A stretch of DNA of 64,000 bases. It comes from Warburgia ugandensis. Its lineage: Eukaryota > Streptophyta > Magnoliopsida > Canellales > Canellaceae. The number at the start of each line of letters is the position of its first letter. The first letter of the stretch is position 1. The stretch covers positions 24,147,618 to 24,211,617 of the forward strand of contig CP141128.1 of assembly GCA_035236585.1 (NCBI GenBank), written 5' to 3'. The notes below the pieces were generated by a model that worked only from the letters and a program-made list of their open reading frames with translations, made no database searches and was not told the origin of the DNA. The position numbers and the translations under genes were made by a program. This document shows positions 1 through 10,385 of the stretch, in pieces.

Positions 1-1080
1 GATTTAGAGTAATTTTGCAGTGTTTGGTAGTATAATTGCATATAGATAGCATTTGTGATAATTGTTGCATTTTTTAGGTTTTGCATTAGTTCATTATTTT
101 TAATTCCATTCTTAAGGCACGTTTATTGCTTTAAGGTGATTTTTATGTTGATCAATATGCCATGGAGTGTGGAAATTAATTAGTAAGGACACCTGTCCCC
201 ACAAGATCAAGGGTGAATTTCATCACTACTTCTTGGCCCACCTAGGATAATCACCACAAGCACCCAACCCTACCTTTCAAATTAATTTAAAATTAATTAG
301 AAAGAGACCTATAGGGCCATCACATGCTCGTAGGACCCTCTTAATAGGATGCGATCTATTGTCACTCTAGTGGCTTTTGAGCACTATAGTTATAATGGGT
401 GTCTTAAAATCCAAGTGATTTTCCTGCGCCTTCTGTTGATGTTTGTTGAGATCTAAACACCTCTTTACATGAGGATTGTATTAACCACCTTAGCATAGAA
501 CCTAATTGATAAGCAGTAGTCAAATCTGAAAGAGTGGAGTGCTAGATTAGGTTAATCTAAAAGCATTGTCCCCACACAAATTCCAAAAAGTCAAAATATT
601 ACTTATTAGCCTTAGGATTATTTGATTGTGCCCTTTGTTTATGTATCATTCTAGAAGTTAGATTGCATCATTTAGGTTAGTTCTCCCAACACAAAAAAAA
701 CACACACACACACAAAACAAAAACAAAAGAGACAAAGCTTTCATTGTATGCACTTTTGGAGATGCAACAAAACCAAAAATTTAATCAAGTACAACCAATA
801 AGATATACAACCAGATCAGTCCACATCAATGACTGATCAAATATCAAGGGGTAATCCACCCCATGGTAGTCAAGGACCTCCACTCATCATGAATGAGGAC
901 CCAACACCCGTAATAGATGATGAATATCAACCTCCACCAAGGAGGAATAATCATCAACCAAACAAAGATTGGAGAAGAAATAACAATAGGGAGTGGGACT
1001 AACAAAGTGAACATGGAGATAATAATAACAATGGTTATCAAAACTTTCGTGGTAGAACTTTAAAAGACTACCTTTAGCCT
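1..1080 (+). other. Leader (5' untranslated region) of Athila-like copy A
   Basis: This non-coding stretch precedes gag. Bases about 160-530 match 62524-62890 in copy B, for example the shared word ATAATGGGTGTCTTAAAAT and the phrase around GAGCACT. That match is the main reason to call it leader. It contains a CA-rich simple repeat near 690-727. No gene is seen here. Confidence 0.7.
690..727. repeat. CA/A-rich simple repeat
   Basis: A short run of alternating CA flanked by A-rich sequence inside the copy A leader. It is a minor microsatellite. Confidence 0.8.
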
Positions 1081-2250
1081 ACATGCACCAGTACTCCATC
1101 CTATGTCATTCTTCCTCAAAATGCTGGTGTATTAGAATTAGAAATGGGAGTAATCCAATTACTTCTCAAATTCCATGGTTTAGATAGTGAGAGTCCTTAC
1201 TTGCACCTTAAAGAATTTGATGAGGTATGTAGTACCCAAAGAACACAAAATTAGGTCTAGACAATGTTAGGCTTAAACTTTTTCCTTTCTCTTTAAAGGA
1301 AAAAGCAAAAATATGGTTTAATGCATTTTCGGTGGGTTCCATTAGAACCTAGAATGAAATGACTAGGGAATTCTTAAAAAAGTTTTTTCCTATGCATACA
1401 ACAAATAGACTTTGCCGTAAGATAATGAACTTTACCCAAAAGGATAAAGAGTCAATCAATCAATGCTGGAAAGGGTTCAAAGATCTTTTAATTACTTGCT
1501 CACATCATGGCCATGAACCATGGCGCATCATCAACTTCTTTTATGAAGGACTTAACTCTGACATGCTCTAATTCATAGAAATGATGTTTAATGGTAGCTT
1601 TCTAAACAAACAACTAGATGAGGTGGAGGAGTATTTAGAATGGCTAGCTAAAAGTGCATAAACCTGGGCTGACTCAAAAAGGATAGAACATATAGATAGA
1701 CCTAAGCCCAATACCACCAATTCTAAGGGAGGCATATACGCCATGTCTAAAAAAGATGAAATCAATTCAAGAGTAGTGTCCCTAACTAGAAAAGTAGAAG
1801 CCATAGAAATGGGAAAGAAAAACTCGAATAAAGAAGAACAAGTGTGTATCATTTATGAGAGTACCATTCATCTTACTTAGGAATGTCCTACCATTCAGCA
1901 TTCCAAGAGGTACTTCATGATTAGGTTAATGCACTTAATACATATAAAAGACCTTTCTCTCCATATTCAGAGACATACAACCCCAATTGGAGAAACCATC
2001 CAAACTTCAGTTGGAAAAATGGACATACTACCAATGCACCACAATTAAGACCATACCAACCCCATCAACTAAACCAAGGACTTCTTACCTACCATACCAA
2101 ACTCATCAACTTCCTTCTTCTAGACCATACTTGGCCCCACCCAAAAGCCATGTAGAGGATAATAACAATCAACTCATTCAAAACCAAGAGAGGAAAATTT
2201 CTTAATTAGAAGCCCAATTGAAACAAACCAACTAGTCTATGACTGACATA
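1081..2250 (+). pseudogene. gag remnant of Athila-like copy A
   Basis: The segment encodes fragments of the retrotransposon gag domain. A conserved FHGL...SPYLHLKEFDEV block lies near 1165-1225. It is followed by a KLFPFSLKEKAK-like block near 1275-1310 and MTREFLKKFFP near 1359-1392. A degraded Cys/His knuckle-like region lies around 1840-1890. Gag would form the capsid-like particle of the element. It is broken and has no host function that I can infer. Confidence 0.8.
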
Positions 2251-2499
2251 AAAATATGATGAGTATGGAAAAAGTAAAGTTTCCAACTCAACCACAATCA
2301 AACCCTAAGGGAGTGCATTCGGTTAGCATTAATGCATCCAATGAATCATCCAGCTCTAACATGGAATAGACTAAGGCTGTCACCATTCTTAGGATTGGAA
2401 AAAGAATTGAGAAAGATGAGCCCCAAAAGACTGAAAAGGTAGAAAATTCCACAAAAGTTTAAGAAAATTCTAAACAAAAGGACCCCATTTCACCTGTTG

Positions 2500-3200
2500 A
2501 CCCATGTTCAATACCTGCTCCATTTCCCCAAAGGTTGCATCAAGCTCCAAAGTTTGCCTCTAATGATGAGATTTTTAAGATTTTCAAGAAAGTCAAGATC
2601 AACATACCAATCTTAAATGCAATAAAACAAATCCCATCATAAGCCAAATTCTTAAAACACTTATGCACCAAAAAAAGAAAACTAAATGTTCAAACGAATG
2701 AATTTCTGACTGAACAAGTTATTTCTATTCTTCAGCATCATACACCACCAAAATACAAGGATCCTAGTTGCCCAACTCTTACTTGCATTATTGGCGATGA
2801 CAAGATTAACCAAGCTCTTCTTGATTTAGTATCTAGGGTGAACTTACTACTATACTTGGTATATGAGTTAGGTCTGGGTGAACTGAAACCTACATATACT
2901 ACACTCTAGCTAGCTAATCAATCTGTGAAGATACCGACAGGGGTAATAGAGGATGTGTTAGTCTAAGTAGAACAATTTTGCTTCCTTGTAGATTTTCTAG
3001 TTGTGGATACACAACCGGTGGTGAATGAGAAGAATGAAATGCTAGTCATCCTAGGATGATCATTTTTAGGTACATCCAATGGCTTAAATTATTTTAGAAA
3101 TGGTGTCATGAAACTGTCCTTTGGTAATATGAAATTAGAGCTAAACATCTCTAATAGTTGTAAGCAACCTGGTGAAACCACTAATGACTTGCATAGTGTC
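2500..3200 (+). pseudogene. Aspartic protease region remnant, copy A
   Basis: The phrase PPKYKDPSCPTLTC lies near 2748-2790 and a GLGELKPT block near 2873-2895. Further on are SVKIPTGVIEDVLV near 2920-2962 and NGVMKLSFGNMKLELNIS near 3100-3150. This is the arrangement seen around the protease of Athila-type elements, where the enzyme would cut the polyprotein. It is broken. The call rests on family word order rather than on an intact active site. Confidence 0.7.
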
Positions 3201-3245
3201 AACATGATCAATTCAATTGTGCAAGATCAATTTTAGTCATCTTCC

Positions 3246-3550
3246 TTGTCAAACCCACTCAAGGCTTATTTGGCCCATTTTAATGAGTTAAATGAGGATG
3301 CATTAATAGAGGAAGTTAATGCCATCCTTAATTCTATTCCTATCATGGACCTTCCACCGAGGGAGTCCACTCCCCTTCCATCATCAGTAGAACTTCCTAA
3401 GCTTGAATTGAGATCTCTACCATTAGATCCAAAATATGCCTATTTAAGAGAAAAAGAGAGTTTTCTTGTAATAATTTTTGCCCAATTAGAAACGTCTTAA
3501 GAGAAAAAGTTAATAAACACTTTAACCCTTTAATCTACACCCATAGAATA
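3246..3550 (+). pseudogene. Linker between protease and reverse transcriptase, copy A
   Basis: An open stretch of about 84 residues, rich in E, L and P, lies between the protease and RT blocks. The phrase LPKLELRSLPLDPKYAYL is typical of the segment just before RT in Athila elements. It has no enzymatic motif of its own. Confidence 0.65.
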
Positions 3551-3559
3551 TATCTAGAT

Positions 3560-4010
3560 GATGAAGCTAAACCATGCCATCAAATACAAAGAAGGTTAAA
3601 TCCTAATATGAAAGATGTGGTCAGAGCAAAAGTTTTAAAGTTGCTTGATGTGGGAATCATATATCCCATAAGTGATAGAAAATGGGTAAGTCTTACTGAG
3701 GTGGTTCCAAAGAAGTTTGGAGTGACAGTAATAACTAACGCCAAAATTGAATTGATCCCCGCTAGAGTTACCACTAGTTGGCGTATGTGTATCAATTATA
3801 TAAAGTTGAATGCTATCAGCAGAAAGGACCATTTTCTTTTGCCCTTTGTTGATCAAATGTTAAAAAGGGTTGTAGGACATTAGTACTATTATTTCTTAGA
3901 TGATTATTTAGGGTATAACCAAATAGAAATTGCACTTGAGGATTAGGAAAAGACCACATTTACATATCCTTTTGGCACGGTTGCTTACAAAAGAATGCAA
4001 TTTGGATTAC
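3560..4010 (+). pseudogene. Reverse transcriptase remnant, N-terminal part, copy A
   Basis: RT blocks are readable in order. VRAKVLKLLDVGIIYPISD lies near 3620-3675, VPKKFGVTV near 3703-3729 and WRMCINYIKLNAISRKDHFLLPFVDQML near 3780-3865. These match the fingers and early palm of Ty3/Gypsy RT. The stretch ends at a nested solo LTR, and the RT blocks resume at 6653. It is broken. Confidence 0.85.
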
Positions 4011-4855
4011 GTAACTGTGACGACCCGGGTTTTTCTAATGTCATTTTTATAATAACAGTGAGATCAATCTATATTTTAAAATAATTTATGTGAAAACATG
4101 CATAGAAAATATTTCTCCTTTTAATTAAAATTGTTTGTATAAAGAGCCCGAGTGTCATGACAAAATCTCAATGCATAATGCCATGGCAATTTTAAAACCA
4201 AATAGAAATAAGTACCACTCCCAGGATTGTTAGTCATAGTTACAGTTATAAACAAATACTTACAACCAAGTTTATAGCAATTACGAAAGGGATCACTAGT
4301 TAAGTCCTCACTTAGCCTTACCTTTGCTTAAATGACTATAGTCCTAACGCTTTTCGATTCTCCTTCTAGTTATACCTTGTTTGATCTGAAAAAAATTATG
4401 GATTGGGTTGAGTATTTATCATACTTAGTAAGTAACCTGATACTACCATTTTGGAAACACGGCATGTAACATAAAAAAAAAGCTTGCATGTAATACATTA
4501 GGAATGCTTGTTTTGAATAAATACACATATGTATGCACAAAATGTAAGTAATGTCATCCACAGAATCCTTTACTAGACTTTAGTATGCATCAATAGAGAT
4601 ATGACTAAATTCAGAAAATCAAAATCAATTAGAACTTAATAGATCTAAGGCATGAGATCTCTACAACATGTCAAATCAACAAGTCATATATAATGATTAT
4701 GAAATGCTTAAAATAGTCCTCATTTGAGGCAAACGATCGCATCATAAAATAACAGGCACATGGTCTCAAGCTAATTGGTCACGGGTACTCATTTACAACC
4801 ATCTCAATGCTATATGCATATTAATATGACTGAAATCTTAGGGTTACTATGCTCC

Positions 4856-5042
4856 TCTGCAGGCTGCCTCTTTCAGCGATCTGCCCACTTGGGACTCGAG
4901 GTTTTGTTCCTACTGTAGGCTACCTCCTTCGGTGATCTGCCCACTTGGAACTCAAGGTTTTATTCCTTACGCAGGTTGCCTCACTCGGCGATCTACCCGC
5001 TATCCTTACGTAGGTTGTCTCATTTGGCGATCTACCTACTTA
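4856..5042. repeat. Minisatellite inside solo LTR copy 1
   Basis: About four imperfect tandem units of roughly 40-60 bp are present. Each has a GCGATCT-CCAC-like core preceded by a (G)CAGG/TAGG-(C/T)TGCCTC-like word. The sequence lies in the R/U5 part of the LTR. Its flanks align by eye with the LTR at 28396, but the repeat itself does not. Confidence 0.7.
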
Positions 5043-6240
5043 GCATGGTGCCCACCAGGCTCAATAGCCCAAAAAGCATATACATAAAGAATCCAAATCT
5101 CAATCATTGAAATCATGCAATTTATGCCTTTCTTTGCAAACCATGCAAGCGATGCATTCATAAAATCAGTTCCATGCAAATAATTGCATTCAAGATCATA
5201 AGTAAACAATTGCATATTCATTATGCAAATATGATATCTCAAAAGGCATACTAAACACAGTCATCAGGGAAATCCATATGAAAACTTTAGTAGTAGCAGA
5301 CTACCTATAAATCAAGTATATTTGAAAATGCTTTAAAACATAGCAGTATCAGACTACCTACCTCAAGCATCGTTACTTAGCTTGCGCTTTTCCTTAATTC
5401 AATCCCTAGTGTACCTTAGTGAAGTCTTGAAGCCCTGGGTGTCGTTCAGACATACAATCCTAACATTAGTTCTTGATTGATAGGGCAACGGCTAGATCTA
5501 TATGATTCATGAGTTTGTAGGGGTCGATCCACATTATTCTTGGTCTAAGAATGTCTTAAGGCCTCAATTAGATTGCATAATTAGATCCACGTCATCAATA
5601 CGGATGCAATAGTCCTTTTGGATCGTCAATCGGAGTCCTACAGCTCCTGTAATTGTATTTTTTTGTGTCGCAAAGTCACGGACGAACCAGATTTGTCCAA
5701 TTAGGACCCGCGCGTCATGGTTCTAGGGATGCCCTGGGCATGCTGGTCAAGTCGGGACTCCGTTTGCACATGGCGCACGCTTTGGGACCGCCCTAGGGAG
5801 CGCGTCCATTGTGAGCGTCAAGCGGAGCATCCCTGACCAGGCCAGAATGCGTTTCGGCCCCCAGGACGCCCCGTGCATCCCAGTTGGACCAGGAACATGC
5901 CCGCACACTGAGTGCGCACGTGTACCATCCCAAGGAGTGCGTCAAGGTTGTGTGTCACTCCTGTGTGTCGCTGGGATGCTCTCGTTCGACTGGTTTTGAA
6001 CCAGAACCCATCTTCCTCTGGTTTTTGGCCAGAAAAGGTCCGATCCAAAGGGGATCTGGGCTAAGAGAAGAAGGAAAACAAAGGGGAAAGTGGGGAACTT
6101 ACCTGGGTAGCCCGCAATGGCGGCCTTGGTGGTGGGTATGGCCTCTTTCACTCAGGAACCTAGCTTGTTGGGGTTTTTGGGTGAGGGAAGCAGGAGAAGA
6201 ATGAGGAGGATGAGGATGACTAGGGAGGAGGGAAACGCGA

Positions 6241-6250
6241 GCTTTATAGC
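6241..6250 (-). promoter_or_regulatory. LTR TATA box, solo LTR copy 1
   Basis: GCTATAAAGC on the minus strand lies about 400 bp inside the LTR from its U3 end. A GGGG...CCCC imperfect palindrome (6359-6386) lies about 110 bp upstream, as in the sister copies. Confidence 0.6.
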
Positions 6251-6652
6251 CTCGTGAAGGGAGTGCCTACCCTATGGCAATGCCGCCATTCTTTCTAGCA
6301 CCGCCTTACAGAGGCGGTGCTAGAAGACACTGGAAATCGCTGGAAGGAGAAGACGATGGGGGGTGCCATTATCAAAATGGTCCCCTACATTTTTCGCCCT
6401 TTTTTGTTTTTAAGTTTAAATTACAAAAATGCCCTTGATCTTTAAACGCCTATAACTTTGTCATACAGTCTCTGTTTTCAGCGTTCTTTGAGGCGTTGGA
6501 TTCCATTTTGAGTGTAGAATATAAGGGTACTAATTTCTCTCACAAATTTCATTGTTTTATATTTTTATTACTATTAAACATCCAAAACATATATTAATTT
6601 TCAAAGTTAACCACCTTTACAAAATCTTCAAAATTTGAGGCATTATAGTAAC

Positions 6653-7080
6653 ACTCCTACCACATTTCAATGATGCATGTTGAGTATCTTTAATGATATG
6701 GTAGAGAGAATCTTAGAGGTCTTCATGGACGACTTTTCTGTTTTTAGTGATTCATTTGAAACATATCTTGAAAATCTAAGAAAAGTCTTAACTCATTGTA
6801 AAGAAAAGAACTAGTGCTTAATTGAAAAAAATGTCATTTCATGGTTCCTAAGGGAATTGTCTTAGGCCACATAGTGTCATCCAAAGGTATAGAGATAGAT
6901 AGAGCCAAAGTTGACCTATTTATTAATCTACCTATCCCAAAATCTGTTAAGGGCATTCACTATGTCCTAGGTCATGTAAGATTCTATAGGAGGTTCATTA
7001 AAGATTTTAGTGCATTATCGAGACCATTATGTCACCTCCTCACAAAGGATACCCCTTTTGAGTGGATTGATTTATGCTAA
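6653..7080 (+). pseudogene. Reverse transcriptase remnant, C-terminal part, copy A
   Basis: Immediately after the right-hand target duplication the RT homology resumes. MVERILEVFMDDFSVFSDSFE lies near 6699-6765 and includes the YxDD-type palm motif region, here FMDD. HIVSSKGIEIDRAKVDLF...PIPKSVKGI lies near 6870-6955 and [20 protein letters not shown] near 6981-7040. It is broken. Confidence 0.85.
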
Positions 7081-7340
7081 TAGGACCCTAAATAGCACCC
7101 AAAGGAACTATTCCACTAAGGAGAAAAAACTCTTAGCAGTTGTCTTCGTGTTGGATAAATTCAGGTCTTACTTGGTTGGATCTAAAATAGTCATATTCAC
7201 TGACCATTCAACCCTTAAGTATCTTCTTTCTAAGAAAGATGCTAAGCCTAGACTAATTAGATGGATTCTTTTACTCTAAGAGTTTGACATTGAAATGAAA
7301 GATAAAAAGAGAGTAGAGAATGTTGTAGCTGACCATTTGT
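7070..7340 (+). pseudogene. RNase H remnant, copy A
   Basis: The blocks [53 protein letters not shown] (about 7109-7262) match the RNase H domain that follows RT in Ty3/Gypsy elements. The TDH motif near 7200 is readable. The enzyme would degrade the RNA strand during reverse transcription. The domain is a remnant within a broken pol. Confidence 0.85.
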
Positions 7341-7469
7341 CTCGCCTAGTCCTAATAGAGCCTTTGGATGAGTTGCCAATTAAAGGCACTTTCCCCGATG
7401 AGCAACTTTTTCATGTTTTCCATCCTCCCTAGTTTGCTGATATTGCAAATTATTTAGTCACAAGGAAGA

Positions 7470-8698
7470 TTCCTAAACATTGGAATAAACAAGAAAAGCA
7501 AAAATTCTTTTCTAATATTAAGCACTACTTCTGCAATGATCCATACCTGTTTAAGTACTGCCCAGATCAAACTATTAGGAGATGTGTCCTTGAATTAGAA
7601 CAACATAGTTTCATCTCCTTCTGTCACTCAAAAGCATGTGGTGGACATTTTTCTGCCTAGAAAATAGCTACAAAGATTTTGTAGTGTAGTTTCTATTAGC
7701 CATTATTATTTAAAGACACACATGTATTCTGTAAATTATGTGAGCAATGTCAAAAGTTAGGAGGAATAAACTATAAGAATATGATGCCTCTAAACCCTAT
7801 CCTTGTCATAGAGTTTTTTTATTATTAGGGTATAGATTTCATGGGTCCACACCTTTTTTGGTTACATTTATATCTTATTGGCCATAGATTATGATTAAAA
7901 ATGGATTGAGGCTATCTCATGTAGGCATAATGATCATAAAATAGTTCTTAAATTCTTAAAAGAAAGCATTTTTTCTAGATTTGGGACACCTTGAGCCATT
8001 ATAAATGATAACGATATACACTTTTGCAACAAACCAGTTGAAGCTTTCATGAAAAAATATAATATCAGACATAAAGTTGCAACACCATATCACCCACAAA
8101 CAAGTGGACAAGTAGAAGTATCTAATTGGGCCATAAAACAATTCTTTAAAAGACTATTAATCCAGATCATAAAGATTGGTCTCTTTGACTGACCGATGCA
8201 CTCTGGGCTTATAGGACTGCACATCGCACCCTAAGTGGCTTGTCACCCTATCGTATTGTATATGGTAAGGCTTGACACTTGCCTGTGGAATTAGAACATA
8301 CACCTTACTGGGCAATAAAGACCTTCAATTTCAATATGGATAAAGGAGGCTCACATCGAAAACTCCAACTTAATGAGTTGGACGAGATTAGGCAAGAAGC
8401 TTATGAGAGTCATAGGATATATAAAGAAAAGATGAAAGTTTTTCATGATAAGAACATAATAAGAAAATCCTTTACCCTAAACCAAAAGGCTATGCTTTAG
8501 AATTCTAAGCTCCACCTATTCCCAGGTAAGCTTAGATCCTGATGGACGAGTCCATATATAGTAAAAGAAGTGTTTCCATATGGAACCGTCGAGATTGAGG
8601 ATACTAGGACTAGTCATTCTTTCAAAATGCCTTTCTTAGAATATGAGAATCCAGAAGTTGAGTCCCCAACTCTGGAGGATCCTATTTATCAGGATTAA
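7470..8698 (+). pseudogene. Integrase remnant, copy A
   Basis: An HHCC-like zinc-binding region lies around 7500-7790, with CHSKACGGHFS near 7622-7655 and CEQCQKLGGI near 7741-7770. A catalytic-core region follows, with DFMGPH near 7837-7855 and [16 protein letters not shown] near 8079-8127. The C-terminal part reads FPGKLRS...PYIVKEVFPYGTVEIED near 8519-8602. No chromodomain-like tail is seen after it, in line with an Athila assignment. It is broken. Confidence 0.8.
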
Positions 8699-10385
8699 TT
8701 GGATATGATCCCTCTGTATTATCATTTGTATTTTTCTTTTTGTTATTTTTTGCATCACCCATATTCATTTTAGATCCTACTTTTTAAACATTGTGGACAA
8801 TGTTCCTTTTAGGTTGGGGGTGTAGAATTCTAGCAAATTCTAGATTATTTTTTTAGGTTTTTAGGTGATTTCCTTGATTTTTCAAAAAAATTAAAAAATT
8901 AAAAAATGAGAGAATAGAAAAAAAATGAGAGAGAAAAGTTTCAAAATTTTTTGGTCAGTTTTAGAGAATTGAATTTTCTAAAGTATAATCTGGATAACTT
9001 TAGCATATTAATGACATTGAACATAATTAATTCATAATTTTACTCATTTTCTAAAGTATTCCATGAAAACTAAGTCTCAAATCACATTTGTATATGCAGT
9101 TGCATATAGATAGTCTAGATTGATAAGTAACTATAACTTAGATATCCTGAAGAAATTCAGTGGAGACTTATAATGTAAGTGAGTTTTAAAACCATTCATT
9201 CTTTCTGAGAGGTTAAAAGTATTCCTAATTTTCTTTAGCATGCTTTAAGAAAATTGATCCCAACAAATTCTTAAATTTAGTTAATTACCTAAATTATTAG
9301 AATATTACCTTTAAAATTCTAAAAGTTAATTGAATCTGATAGATTATAGGAAACCTAGAAAATGATTTAAGTCATCCTTGTTGTTAACTTAGAGACATAA
9401 AGCCTACCCAAAAATAGTTTTACCACTAGTTAGCTAACTTGTGCCTTTTATATAAGCCTTTTTTTTCTCACCAAAATTACCTTTACCCAAATTAACTCAA
9501 TATAAATGATCCATTACCCATTTTCTTTGAAAAATAAGTTAGAGATGAATGAAGAAAAACCTTTTAGTTGCAATGAAAGTAGAAAAGTGAATATCAAGAA
9601 AGAAATGTTCTTCAAAGAAATTCAACAGTGTTGAAAAGAAAAGAAAAGGTACTACAAAAAAAGAAGAAATGCAAAGAAAAGTGGAAAAAGAAATATTCAC
9701 TTCAGTATAAGAAAAGAAAGAATTATCAACTTTAGAAGACCTTTTTCTTATTTTTGAAGAAACTTTGAATACCATTTATACCCTTTCTTTGGTGCCCCGT
9801 CCTAAGCCTACATTTTGTCCCACTTAAGGACCTATTGATTCTAAGGGAAATATAGTCTTGATGAGAAAATAAATGGATATGTTTCAAATAGTGGTATTTC
9901 TAAATGTTCAAAGGTAATGACATCCATTCTAAAGGGATCAACAATTAAATTCCTTAGTAACTCCCATTCTTCATGAGCATATGTGAGATAAATTTATTTT
10001 TATTAACTTAGCTCACATATTTAAAAGAGAGATGTGATTTGAACCCTCTATCTGAGAGATTTTATTTTTAAGTGTATGTCATTAAAGAGGATTGAGGTCA
10101 AAACATATTTCAAATGGAGTTCAAAGGTTAGAAGTCTTCTTAGAGATTAAGATTATTCTATGTAGGCTGTACACTCACACACTTAGTTTGAGATCTAAGC
10201 TTAATTGAAATATTTTTAGCAGATAGGTAGGGTCTTGAATTCTTCATTCATTTCATTAGTATGTTAAAGTTGATGATTTATTGAAGATAAGTCTCTAAGA
10301 AAAAAGAGGACTTGACTTGAAAATAATTTTTGGAATTTGGTTTTTCTCATGTTTTGCTCAGGAGTAGCAAAATGCTGGTTGGGGG
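8699..10385 (+). other. Post-pol non-coding stretch of copy A
   Basis: About 1.7 kb separates the integrase remnant from the LTR. In Athila elements this space may hold an extra frame, but I see no recognisable domain here. Two similar G-rich tracts bracket it: GGTTGGGGGTGTAG at about 8813-8826 and GGTTGGGGGTGAG just before the LTR. The middle is A/T-rich, with a purine-rich patch at about 9540-9740. Confidence 0.6.
10374..10385 (+). other. Polypurine-tract-like sequence before the copy A LTR
   Basis: The G-run in CTGGTTGGGGG lies directly before the TGAGTTAAGTG that starts the LTR. This is where a plus-strand primer tract is expected in LTR elements. Confidence 0.55.

Larger units (their letters stand above)
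4016..6647 (-). mobile_element. Solo LTR of a large-LTR Gypsy family (Del/Tekay-like), copy 1
   Basis: The insert is 2632 bp and is flanked by identical 5-bp duplications GTAAC (4011-4015 and 6648-6652), which fix both ends inside the copy A RT region. It starts TGTGACGACCCGGG on the + strand. A TATA box reads GCTATAAAGC on the minus strand (6241-6250), so the LTR is in minus orientation. U3 carries a conserved block (about 6420-6515) also seen in the copies at 28396 and 63319. The segment 5700-6250 is unusually GC-rich for the window. No internal gag or pol and no second LTR are present, so it is a solo LTR. The Del/Tekay assignment is from general LTR appearance and is tentative. Confidence 0.85.

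Noticed and set aside
5811-6204. Overlapping open frames on both strands
   Set aside because: They result from GC-rich composition in the LTR promoter/R region. They show no family resemblance and are not conserved between LTR copies.
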